NCBI GenBank assembly: GCA_963580455.1
Contig: OY756962.1
Location: 10,868,001-10,932,000, forward strand
Length of the DNA stretch: 64,000 bases
Direction: 5' to 3'
Source of the DNA: Euonymus europaeus
Lineage: Eukaryota > Streptophyta > Magnoliopsida > Celastrales > Celastraceae
Of this stretch, positions 24,377-35,879 are shown in pieces. Both the position numbers and the translations under genes were made by a program. Below the pieces are notes generated by a model. The model was not told the DNA's origin. It made no database searches and worked only from the letters and a program-made list of their open reading frames with translations. Numbering within the stretch: position 1 is the stretch's first letter; each line of letters begins with the position of its first letter.

Positions 24377-26891
24377 GAGGTGGTGTTTAGGAAGCTTATA
24401 CTCATAAAATTTGACATAGAAGAAAAATAAAAAGTGTACACCGAGCAACTTTGATGGCCCGAAATCGCTCAACTGTCAAGGTGGAGTTTTTTTAATAGTT
24501 TTGCCAAATTTAGACGGAAATTTGTTCTCTTGACAACAAAACAATTTACGAAGCGAATACCAGTAATTTTGGACATAAAGAAACAATAAAAAGTGCATAC
24601 CGAGCAACTTTCATGGTTCGAAATTGCTAAACTCTCCTTATGGAGGAGCTTTTATCGATTTTGTCTATTTATCATAAGAAGTTAGTGTTTTGACATCGAA
24701 ATAATCTAGGAAGCCTATACTCGTAAAATTTGACATAGAAGAACAATAAAAAGTGTACACCAAGCAACATTGATTGCCCGAAATTGCTCAACTGTCTAGG
24801 TGGAGTTTTTTAATAGTTTTGCCAAATTTAGACCGAAATTTGTTCTCTTGAAAACAAAACAATTTACGAAGCGAATACCAGTAATTTTGGACATAAAGAA
24901 ACAATAAAAAGTGCATACCGACCAACTTTCATGGTTTGAAATTGCTCAACTCTCCTTATGGAAGAGCTTTTAACGGTTTTGTCAATTTATGATAGAAAGT
25001 TGATGTTTTGACATCGAAATAATCTTGGAAGCATATACTCTTAAAATTTGACATAGAAGAACAACGAACAATGTACACCGAGCAAGTATGATGCTCCCAA
25101 GTTGCTCAAGTCTATTTATGGTGGAGTTTTTAACGGTTTTTGCCCATTTGTCATAGAAAGTTGGTGTTCTGGCATCGAAATAATATAGGAAGCTTATAAT
25201 CATAAAATGTGACTTAGAAGAACAATAAAAAGTGTACACCGAACAAGTTTGATGGCCCAAAATTGCTCAACTCTCTTGGTGGAGTTATTTTTAATAGTTT
25301 TGCCAAATTTAGACCAAAATTTGTTATCCTCACAACAAAACAATTTATGAAGCGAATACTAGTAATTTTGGACACAAAGAAATAGTAGAAATTGCATACT
25401 GAGCAACTTTCATGGTTCAGAATTTCTCAACTCTCCTTATGGAGGAGCTTTTGACGGTTTTGTCTATTTTTCATAGAAAGTTGGTGTTTTGGCATCGAAA
25501 TACTCTAGGAAGCTTATACTCGTAAAATTTGATATAGAATAACTATAAAAAGTGTCTACCGAGCAACTTTGATGGCCTGAAATTGCTCAACTCTCTCGGT
25601 GGAGTTGTTTTTAATAGTTTTGCCAAATTTAGACCGAAATTTGTTCTCTTGACAACAAAACAATTTACGAAGCGAATACTAATAATTTTGGACATAAAGA
25701 AACAATAAAAAGTTCATACAGAGCAAGTTTTATGGTTCAGAATTGCTCAACTCTCCTTATGGAGGAGCTTTTAACGGTTTTGTCTATTCATCTTAGAATG
25801 TTGGTCTTTGGCATCGAAATAATCTAGGAAGCTTATACTCGTAAAATTTGACATAGAAGAACAATAAAAAGTGTACAACGAGCAAGTATGATGGTCCGAA
25901 GTTGCTCAACTCTATCTATGGTGGAGCTTTTAATGATTGTAGTCCATTTTTCATAGAAAGATAGTGTTTTGGCATCGAAATAATTTAGGAAGCTTATACT
26001 CGTAAAATTTGACATTGAAGAACAATAAAAACTATACATCGAGCAACTTTGATGACCCGAAATTGCTCAACTCAATAGTGGAGTTTTTTTAATAGTTTTG
26101 CCAAATTTAGACCAAAATTTGTTCTCTTGACAACAAAACAATTTATGAAGCGAATACTAGTAGTTTTGGATATAAAGAAACAATAAAAAGTGCATACCGA
26201 GCAACTTTCAGGGTTTGAAATTGCTCAACTCTCCTTATCGAGGAGCTTTTAACGATTTTGTCTATTTATCATAGAAAGTTGGTGTTTTGACATCGAAATA
26301 ATCTAGGAAGCATATACTCGTAAAATTTGACATTGAAGAACAATAAAAAGTATACACCGAGCAACTTTGATGGCCCGAAATTGCTCAACTCTCTAGTGGA
26401 GTTTTTTTAATAGTTTTGCCAAATTTAGACCGAAATTTGTTCTCTTGACAACAAAACAATTTACGAAGCGAATACTAGTAGTTTTGGACATAAAGAAACA
26501 ATAAAAAGTGCATACCGAGCAACTTTCATGGTTCGAAATTGCTCAACTCTCCTTATGGAGGAGCTTTTAACGATTTTGTCTATTTATCATAGAAAGTTGG
26601 TGTTTTGACATCGAAATAATCTAGGAAGCTTATACTCGTAAAATTTGACATAGAAGAACAATAAAAAGTGTACACCGAGCAACTTTGATGGCCCGAAATT
26701 GCTCAACTGTTTAGGTGGAGTTTTTTTAATAGTTTTGCCAAATTTAGACCGAAATTTGTTCTCTTGACAACAAAACAATTTACGAAGCAAATACTAGTAA
26801 TTTTGGACATAAAGAAACGATAAAAAGTGCATACCGAGCAACTTTCATGGTTTGAAATTGCTCAAATCTCCTTATGGAAGAGCTTTTAACG
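24377..26891 (+). repeat. 160-bp satellite array, third block
   Basis: Forward monomers resuming in phase after element 1. A and B types alternate with C-type units near 25090 ('caagtatgatgctcccaag'). It ends inside a monomer at 'gcttttaacg', where element 2 is inserted. No gene. Confidence 0.96.
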
Positions 26892-28887
26892 TGTGAAACC
26901 CCGACCCAAAATTTTTAGTTTTGAGTTGAAATAAGGATGATCCGTGAAGTACGGAATCATAGAAAAATAGTTTTGAGTTTGGTTCGGTAAATGGGTCATA
27001 ACTTTTAGTATACATGTCCGTTTCGGGCCCATAATATATCAAATCGAAGCTTGGACCGAGACGGAAAATAAATTTGAGGAAAAACTAGGTTCTGTGAACA
27101 ATAATCCGTCCGGACGGATTTGCCTAGAGGAAGGGCAGTGGGTTACGGGATTAGTAATCCGTCCGGACGGCCAGATGTTAAGCCCAGAATTTGACATTTT
27201 CTGCATAAAATTCTTGGAGAAGCCCGAGTAGAGAGAGAAAGAGAGAGAGATAAAGGGAGAGAAAGTGGTTTTAGCAAGAGTTTGGCTTGGGGATTGAAGA
27301 TTGGTGACCATTGAAGCTTGGAAGGAAGATTCAAGCTTGATTTTGGAGTTTTGGTAAGTTTTCTATAGTTTTTGGAAATTCTAGGTCTTTCTAGATTTGC
27401 TAGATTCTTGAAGAGTTGGGTGCTATGCTTTAGATATGTTGTTTATAGGTTGATTTTGGATGTTTACGTAGATTGGTTCATGATTTGGAGTTGATTTGAG
27501 CTTGGGTTGAGATTGAAGATTTTTAGAGGAATTTCTAGAGAGAGAAAGTAAGTGTTTATAATTTTGTTGATTAAATTGTGATTGATATGATAATATGGAA
27601 TTTTTGGATTAATTATATGAGTTCAAATTGATGTGAATCGATAGGTTGGGAGAACCAAGGGTTAGAACCCTAGATTTGAGAAATTGTGTGTTGGCTCGGA
27701 ACGAGGTAGGGGATTTCCAACCTTTCTATCTATCATTCGTTATTGTTGCCTAAATAGCGTTTCTATTCTTCATTGGTTCATTGGTCGTCGTTGTTTGTGT
27801 TTCCGCCTTAATTGCTTCTAAGGGGAAATGAGCCTCGTGTGAATTATTGTTTGATGTTGAATGTTGCATGACCCGACTTTGCGTTCCGTCATTTACGGAC
27901 ACGTTTTGATTTTCCGTTCATGCATCATGGTAGTTATGTATGATATATAAGATATTCATATATACTTATCTATTCGGCACGACATGTCATAATGCATTAG
28001 AGATGCATGGGGGACTCTGGTATGGACTCGGGAACCTTTAGGTTACTTGAAAGCCACATGGGAGGATGGCAAGGTGAAGGTTGTTATCACCAAGTCACGT
28101 GAACTCCATGTGGGGTAACGCACTAGGGGTAGGGTCGAGAGTGACTTGCCTTGTGGGTTGCGGGCGTGATAGGTTCACGCAACCGGATGATCCTAGGAGT
28201 GGTTGGTTTTGGTGAGCTTGCTCCCGTGCAATATTACATTGAGTTGCAATGATATTGTGGTTGTTGTGCTCCGAAAGGATTATCCGGATAAATGTTGATG
28301 TGAATTTGTTGAGTATACGTTCATGTGGTAGGTACATATTGATGCATTACTTCCTTTTGGTTCTGCCTATATCAATGTTTATTTCTTTACCCTACTGAGC
28401 TTCTAGCTCACTCCTTTACTTTCTTCCTTCCACAAGAGATACCGGTACGGGTACTGGTGGTGCGGATCGGTGAGCGGGACGTGACATGGATGACCCTGGA
28501 TAGGTTGGGGTGCTAGAGATATACTCTATGCATGTGGGTGTATGTAGTATATCTATGTTGAGAGAATATAACTATTTGGCACGGTTGTGCATCATGTGGA
28601 TGTGGATGTTGAATTATGGTTATATTTGATGATATAAAAATCTGTGCATGCTGGTAGTGGTTGGCCTGAGGCCTAGGGTCAGGATTGCATGTGGTTGAGG
28701 CCCGAGGCCTATGTTTGCTAGGTTGCTAGTGTGATGTTGTTGTTGCTGCGTTTCTAATGCAGGTGGGCACTCTCCGATATACGGGGAGGTGCCGCCAGAT
28801 TTTCGGTTGATCCCGGATGTTCACACTAGTGGCCTAGGAAGGTGCGGAGAGAGCACCCAGTCGCGTCTCCGGAAACGGGGCGTGACA
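26892..28887 (+). repeat. Element 2 5' LTR
   Basis: tgtgaaac ... gtgaca. U3 has two copies of the palindrome CCGTCCGGACGG (27106-27117 and 27159-27170). (GA)n lies at about 27228-27250 and a GTAAGT donor-like site at 27354. It lacks two short U3 segments present in the 3' LTR. Confidence 0.95.
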
Positions 28888-28890
28888 TTT

Positions 28891-28901
28891 TGGTATCGGA
28901 G
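28891..28901 (+). promoter_or_regulatory. Element 2 primer-binding site, one mismatch
   Basis: TGGTATCGGAG: the initiator tRNA-Met site with G for A at position 8. Elements 1 and 3 keep TGGTATCAGAG, so this is probably a later mutation. Confidence 0.88.
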
Positions 28902-28969
28902 AGAGGTTTACGGCTCTTTATAGGATTTGGGGTGTTGGGTCCTAGTTGTAGAGTAGTACATTCCAGGCC

Positions 28970-29065
28970 ATGTCACGACTGCTGCTAATCCGGTATGTTT
29001 TCCTTTCCCCTTAAATCCTCGTTTGAGTATTGTATTAAATAGTATTATCTGTTGCCATGCAGATG
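28970..29065 (+). promoter_or_regulatory. Element 2 leader: mini-ORF, intron-like segment and gag start
   Basis: ATG at 28970 opens M-S-R-L-L-L-I plus two bases to 28992. The segment 28993-29062 (70 bp) starts GTATGT and ends 'gttgccatgcag'. The predicted join again gives Arg then TGA overlapping the gag ATG at 29063. The DNA between the ends differs clearly from element 1, yet the ends, phase and mini-ORF length are the same. Confidence 0.5.
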
Positions 29066-30420
29066 AATACTCGTAGGACTGTGCGATCTGATAGTACCGT
29101 TGAGGTACCTCGTGGCGGAGGCCAACGAGGGACAGGTAAAGGCCGAGGTAGAGGCCGTGGTAGAAGTGTGGGGCGAGTGGCTAGACGCACACCGAGTACT
29201 GAGGGTTCAGTTCCGAGAGTAGATCCTGATGTGAGAGATGATGAGATAGTTCAGGCACCACCTGTGGTGCAGGTTGCTCCTGTTACTACAGGGGGGCAAC
29301 CCGTGACGATGGAGGGTCTTACTAGTTTCATGATGAGTATGGTGCAGACACAAGCGCAGACCATAGCTCAGGCAGTGGCTCAGGCGATAGGTGCAACTGG
29401 CACTCGTACTGAGGGAGTTGTACCAGAGGCTACAACTGAGGTAGCAGCAGTACCTAGAGCTGGGAGAGGGATGTATGAGGTGGACCAAATGAGTAGGACT
29501 ACCCCTCCAACCTTTTCTGGAGATGGAACGGGTGTGGGGGCGGAAGAGTGGTTCAATCAGCTGAGTATGAGGATGGACACTCTTGAGATACCCAATGAGA
29601 GACGGGTGAAGTTTGTGTTCTACTACTTGAGTGGTGTGGCCTATGAATGGTGGATGTCCATGGGTCAGAGACGGAATGAGCTGACTTGGACTTCGTTTGA
29701 GCAGTTGTTTATGCAGAAGTTTGTGCCAAGGCCTCTACAAACGGAGAAGGCCAAACAGTTTCTAGATTTGTTGCAGACATCAGAGATGACGGTGTCTCAG
29801 TACACCAAGCAGTTTGAGGAGTTATACTGGTATGGGAAGGAGTTTGCTCCAACTGATGTGAAGAAGGCAGTGAGGTACCGAGATGGGTTACTTCCTAGTC
29901 TTGGTAGGATGGTGATGGCCACTAGAGTGGTGTCATATCAGGACACAGTGGAGATGGCTCTTGATTTTGAGTTGAGTGAGAAAAGTGAAGCTCAGAGGAA
30001 GCGTCCAGTGAGTGAGGGTAGTAGTGGTGGTGGTAGTAGCCACAAGAAATTGAGAACGGATTTTCGTCAACAGAGAGGGGACCGAGGCAAGGGTCCAAGG
30101 CTACCATAGAGTAAGATAACACGCTTCAAGTGTGGAAAAGAGGGGCACAAGGCAAGTGAGTGCAAGCTTTCTGGGTTTAAGTGCTTTGGGTGTGGCAAGT
30201 TGGGTCACAGAAAGAGTGAGTGTCCGGAGGGCAACCAGAGAGCACAGCAGCAGAGCATACCGGGAGTACCGCCTCCGGCTCTTCCTTCCAATGTTCCAAC
30301 AGGAGGAAGGGGGCGGGGTGGGACTCGTCAGCCACAGCAGCAGCAGAATGCACTGACAGAGGGACGTGTCTATGCATTGGGTCATCAGGAGGCGCAGGAG
30401 CATCCAAATTTCATATGAGG
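29063..30420 (+). pseudogene. Element 2 gag, broken
   Basis: MNTRRTVRSDST start with an Arg/Gly-rich tail, then the Retrotrans_gag region (about 29510-29960) with 'EEWFNQLSMRMDTLEIPNE' and '[20 protein letters not shown]'. Stops are TAG at 30107-30109, where element 3 has TGG, and TGA at 30416-30418, where element 3 has GGA. In the first zinc knuckle (from about 30122) the leading Cys is replaced by Arg (R-F-K-C). The second knuckle (C-F-G-C ... H ... C) is intact. Up to the first stop, gag is open for about 348 codons. Confidence 0.92.
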
Positions 30421-33400
30421 TACCTTCTTGATTTCTAATTGTTGGGCAAGAGTCTTGTTTGATTCTGGGGCGACCTCATCTTTTATTACTAGTTCGTTAG
30501 CACACGCACTAGAGGTGGAGATTTCACCGATAAGACGAATGTTCACGGTATCCTCACCATTCGGATATTTCACCACATTAGAGGGGGTAGTGTTCGGATG
30601 TGAGTGTCGGTTTGGAGAAATATCTCTGATAGCCGACTTGTATGTACTAGATTTCCAGGATTTTGATGTGATTCTTGGAGTTGATTGGTTGACGAAGCAC
30701 CAAGGGTTGCTTGACTTCTGGGAGAGGAAGATTACTCTTAGAGTACCCGAGGGAGGAGAAATTCAGTTGAGGGGATCGAAGGGGATTCCATGCCCACATT
30801 TCATGGATAATCCTTCGTAACAAGATTGTAGAGTTGCGAGTTTAGTGACTTCGGCGCCTAAGGGCGATGTAGCTACACCGATATTGATAGTGGAGGAGTT
30901 TATGGATGTATTTCAGGAGGAGTTGCCGGGATTACCTCCAAAGAGAGAGATTGACTTTGATATTGAGTTGCATCCGAATGTCAAGCCGATTTCGATTTCG
31001 CCGTATCGGATGGCTCCAGCAGTGTTGAAGGAGTTGAGTTCTCAATTAGAGGAGTTGCTAGACTTGGGATTCATTAGACCGAGTGTGTCCCCGTGGGGAG
31101 CACCGGTGTTGTTCGTCAAGAAAAAAGACGGAAGTTTGAGGATGTGTATTGATTATAGGCAGTTGAATAAGGTTACAGTGAGGAATAAGTATCCGTTGCC
31201 TAGGATCAATGATTTGTTTGACCAATTGAGAGGTGCTAGGCATTTCTCTAAGATTGACTTGAGGTCGGGTTATCATCAGTTGAGGATTAAGGATGAGGAT
31301 ATCCAGAAAACAGCATTTAGAACTCGTTATGGGCATTATGAGTTCCTTGTGATGCCGTTTGGGTTGACAAATGCCCCGGCGGTATTCATGGACCTAATGC
31401 AAAGGGTTCTTCGACCGTTTTTGGACAAGTTTGTAGTTGTGTTTATTGATGATATATTGATTTATTCTCCTACGGAGGAAGAGCATGAGGAACACTTGAG
31501 GGTAGTGTTACAGACATTGAGGGAGAATCAACTACATGCTAAATTGAGTAAGTGTGAATTTTGGGCCACAGAAGTGAAGTTCCTAGGCCATGTGATCACT
31601 CAAGAAGGCATAGCGGTTGACTACTCCAAAGTTGAGTCGGTTTTGAATTGGGAGAGACCGAAGAATGTGACTGAGATCCGGAGTTTCCTAGGGTTGGCAG
31701 GTTACTACTGGAGGTTTATTGAGGACTTCTCAAGAGTTGCTTCGTCGATGACGCAGCTCACGAAGAAGGGTACACCGTTTGTGTGGACAGACGAATGTGA
31801 GGCCGCATTTGAAGAGTTGAAGAAGAGGTTGACAACACCTCCAGTATTAGTAGTTCTGGAGAGGAATGTTGGCTACCAGGTGTATTGCGATGCATCTAGA
31901 GTCGGGTTGGGTTGTGTGTTGATGCAGCAGGGCCGAGTGATAGAGTATGGTTCGAGGTTGCTGAAGACACATGAGAGGAATTATCCAGTGCATGATCTGG
32001 AGTTGGCGGCAGTGGTATTTGCTCTTAAGCAGTGGAGGTACTATCTCTACGGAGAGACGTTTGAGGTGTTCTCGGATCACAAAAGCCTCAAGTACCTATT
32101 CACCCAAAAAGAATTGAACTTACGGCAAAGGCGGTGGATGAAGTACTTGGAGGATTTTGATTTTAATTTGTAATACCATCCTGGTAAAGCAAATGTGGTT
32201 GCGGATGCATTGAGTAGGAACCAGAGAGTTGCTAGCTTATTCTTGCATGAGTGGGAAATTGTGGAGACAATCAATGGGTTTGGATTAGAGTTGAGGAGTC
32301 AAGAGGAAAAGACCTATTTGTGTTCTATAACTTCGAGACCTTTAATGATTCAGAAGGTTATAGATGCACAAAATGAGGATCATACATTTGATGTGATTGA
32401 TGAGAGTCTTGGATGGGTTCGAGGGATTGATGGTGGAGTACGGTATACGGGAAGACTAGTAGTTCCCGATGATGATGAGTTGAGGCAAGAGATTCTGAAG
32501 GAGGCACACCATTCGTGGTTTGCCATGCATCCTGGGGGTACGAAGATGTACCGAGACTTGAAGCGAAATTTCTGGTGGAAAGGTATGAAAGCCGATGTGG
32601 CAAAGTTTGTGGTAAAATGTCTAACTTGTTAGCAAGTGAAGACAGAACATCAAAGACCAGCAGGGTTGTTGCGACCATTGCCAGTAGCGGAATGGAAGTG
32701 GGAGAGGATCACAATGGATTTTGTGACGGCTTTGCCAATGACTCAGAAACGACATGATGCGGTTTGGGTGGTGGTGGACAGGTTGACAAAGTCTGCCCAT
32801 TTTCTACCAATGAACAAGACGGATTCATTGGAATCCTTGAGCTCGTTGTATGTAAAGGAGATTGTGAGGATTCACGGTGTTCCATTGTCTATCGTGTCGG
32901 ACCGAGACCCGCGGTTCACAGGTAGATTCTGGAGTAGTTTACAGGAGGCATTGGGAACGAAGTTGGATTTCTCTACAGCTTATCATCCTCAGAGTGATGG
33001 GCAGAGTGAGAGAACCATACAGATTTTGGAGGATATGCTACGGGCATGTGTAGTTGATTTTGGAGGAAGTTGGGATCGGTACTTACATTTGGCGGAGTTT
33101 GTGTATAACAACTCTTTCCAAAGTAGTATCGGGATGGCACCTTATGAGGCGCTCTACGGGAGGCCTTGTAGGTCGCCTTTGTGTTGGGCGGAGGTTGGTG
33201 AGAAAGTTGTTTCAGGACCGGAGATGGTCAAAGAAGCACGAGAGAGAGTTGATGAGATCCGAAAGCGGTTGATCACCGCGCAGAGCCGACAAAAGTCTTA
33301 TGCTGACCGGAGGAGGAGACCTTTGGAGTTCGCTGTAGGCGATAAGGTTTTCTTGAAGGTTAGTCCGAGACGGGGGATTCAGAGGTATAGCAAGCATGGG

Positions 33401-33835
33401 AAGTTGGCACCGAGGTTTGTGGGGCCATTTGAGATTTTGGAGACAGTTGGACCGGTGGCGTACCGTTTGGCGCATCCACCGAAGCTTGAGAAGGTTCACA
33501 ATGTATTCCATGTATCAATGCTTCGGAAAAATGAGCCGGATCCGTCGCATGTGATAGATTGGACTACGTTGGAAGTTGAAGAAGATGGGAGTTACACTCT
33601 TCAACCGGTGAAAATTCTAGACCGACAAAATATGGTCACGAGGTCGAGTGTGATTCCATTAATAAAAGTGATGTGGATGTACCACGGAGTTGAAGAAGCA
33701 ACTTGGGAGTTGGAATCCAGAATGAAGGAGAAGTACCCAGAGTTGTTCAGAGATTCAGGTACGTGTGTAGTTAAATTTCGGGACGAAATTTTATTAAGGG
33801 TGGAAGGATGTGAAACCCCGACCCAAAAATTTTAG
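30421..33835 (+). pseudogene. Element 2 pol (PR-RT-RH-INT-chromodomain), broken only by stops
   Basis: Same frame as gag. Protease D-S-G-A at 30461; reverse transcriptase from about 30960 with F-I-D-D at 31442-31453; RNase H from about 31880 ('YCDAS', then Arg where the other copies have Gly, 'HDLELAAVV', 'FSDHKSL'); integrase zinc finger about 32509-32632; catalytic Asp at 32717-32719, Asp at 32900-32902 and Glu at 33008-33010; chromodomain about 33613-33749. Stops: TAA 30818 (TAC in element 3), TAA 32171 (CAA in element 3), TAG 32630 (CAG in element 1). The longest open piece is 30845-32173. The last frame crosses the polypurine tract and ends 27 bp inside the LTR. Confidence 0.95.
33796..33808 (+). 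promoter_or_regulatory. Element 2 polypurine tract, interrupted
   Basis: aagggtggaagga before the 3' LTR. A T at 33801 interrupts the purine run that is unbroken in elements 1 and 3. Confidence 0.85.
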
Positions 33836-35879
33836 TTTTGAGTTGAAATAAGGATGATCCGTGAAGTACGGAATCATAGAAAAATAGTTTTGAGTTTGGT
33901 TCGGTAAATGGGTCATAACTTTTAGTATACATGTCCGTTTCGGGCTCATAATATAACAAATCGAAGCTTGGACCGAGACGGAAAATAAATTTGAGGAAAA
34001 ACTAGGTTCTGTGAACAGTAATCCGTCCGGACGGATAAAATGGCCGTCCGGACGGATTTGCCTAGAGGAAGGGCAGTGGGTTACGGGAACAGTAATTCGT
34101 CCGGACGACCACTTAGGGCGTCCGGACGGCTGTCGGGAAAATCAGATGTTAAGCCCAGAATTTGACATTTTCTGCATAAAATTCTTGGAGAAGCCCGAGT
34201 AGAGAGAGAAAGAGAGAGAGAAAGTGGTTTTAGCAAGAGTTTGGCTTGGGGATTGAAGATTAGTGACCATTGAAGCTTGGGAAGGAAGATTCAAGCTTGA
34301 TTTTGGAGTTTTGGTAAGTTTTCTATAGTTTTTGGAAATTCTAGGTTTTTCTAGATTTGCTAGATTCTTGAAGAGTTGGGTTCTATGCTTTAGATATGTT
34401 GTTTATAGGTTGATTTTGGATGTTTATGTAGATTGGTTCATGATTTGGAGTTGATTTGAGCTTGGGTTGAGATTGAAGATTTTTAGAGCAATTTCTAGAG
34501 AGAGAAAGTAAGTGTTTATAATTTTTTTGATTAAATTGTGATTGATATGATAATATGGAATTTTTGGATTAATTATATGAGTTCAAATTGATGTGAATCG
34601 ATAGGTTGGGAGAACCAAGGGTTAAAACCCTAGATTTGAGAAATTGTGTGTTGGCTCGGAACGAGGTAGGGGATTTCCAACCTTTCTATCTATCATTCGT
34701 TATTGTTGCCTAAATAGCGTTTCTATTCTTCATTGGTTCATTGGTCGTCGTTGTTTGTGTTTCCGCCTTAATTGCTTCTAAGGGGAAACGAGCCTTGTGT
34801 GAATTATTGTTTGATGTTGAATGATGCATGACCCGACTTTGTGTTCCGTCATTTACGGACACGTTTTGATTTTCCGTTCATGCATCATGGTAGTTATGTA
34901 TGATATATAAGATATTCATATATACTTATCTATTCGGCACAACATGTCATAATGCATTAGAGATGCTTGGGGGACTCGGGTATGGACTCGGGAACCTTTA
35001 GGTTACTTGAAAGCCACATGGGAGGATGGCAAGGTGAATGTTGTTATCACCAAGTCACGTGAACCCCATGTGGGGTAACGCACTAGGGGTAGGGTCGAGA
35101 GTGACTTGCCTTGTGGGGTGCGGGCGTGATAGGTTCACGCAACCGGATGATCCTAGGAGTGGTTGGTTGTGCTGAGCTTGCTCCCGTGCAATATTACATT
35201 GAGTTGCAATGATATTGTGGTTGTTGTGCTCCGAAAGGATTATCCGGATAAATGTTGATGTGAATTTGTTGAGTATACGTTCATGTGGTAGGTACATATT
35301 GATGCATTACTTCCTTTTGGTTCTGCCTATATCAATGTTTATTTCTTTACCCTACTGAGCTTCTAGCTCACTCCTTTACTTTCTTCCTTCCACAAGAGAT
35401 ACCGGTACGTGTACCGGTGGTGCGGATCGGTGAGCGGGATGTGACATGGATGGCCTTGGATAGGTTGGGGTGCTAGAGATATACTCTATGCATGTGGGTG
35501 TATGTAGTATATCTATGTTGAGAGAATATAACTATTTGGCACGGTTGTGCATCATATGGATGTGGATGTTGAATTATGGTTATATTTGATGATATAAAAA
35601 TCTGTGTGTGGATTTATATGTGATGCCATCATTTTGTGCATGCTGGTAGTGGATGGCCTGAGGCCTAGGGTCAGGATTGCATGTGGTTGAGGCTCGAGGC
35701 CTATGTTTGCTAGGTTGCTAGTGTGATGTTATTGTTGCTGCGTTTCTGATGCAGGTGGGCACTCTCCGATATACGGGGAGGTGCCGCCGCATTTTCGGTT
35801 GATCCCGGATGTTCACACTAGTGGCCTAGGAAGGTGCGGAGAGAGCACCCAGTCGCGTCTCCGGAAACGGGGCGTGACA
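33809..35879 (+). repeat. Element 2 3' LTR
   Basis: tgtgaaac ... gtgaca. U3 has four copies of the GTCCGGAC palindrome: exact 12-mers at 34023-34034 and 34044-34055, and variants at 34097-34108 and 34118-34129. It also holds a short segment near 35605 ('gtgtggatttatatgtgatg') missing from the 5' LTR. Confidence 0.95.

Larger units (their letters stand above)
26892..35879 (+). mobile_element. Ty3/gypsy chromovirus (Tekay-like), element 2
   Basis: Complete 8,988-bp element with exact 5-bp target duplications taacg (26887-26891 and 35880-35884). Its LTRs of 1,996 and 2,071 bp look closer to each other by eye than those of element 1, apart from a block of U3 deletions. The gag-pol frame is continuous from 29063 to the 3' LTR with five stops and no frameshift, so it is the best-preserved coding frame of the three. 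Confidence 0.96.

Noticed and set aside
30101..30403. Minus-strand open frames over gypsy zinc-knuckle DNA (also 60068-60370)
   Set aside because: Antisense shadows of gag, present only because of codon composition there.
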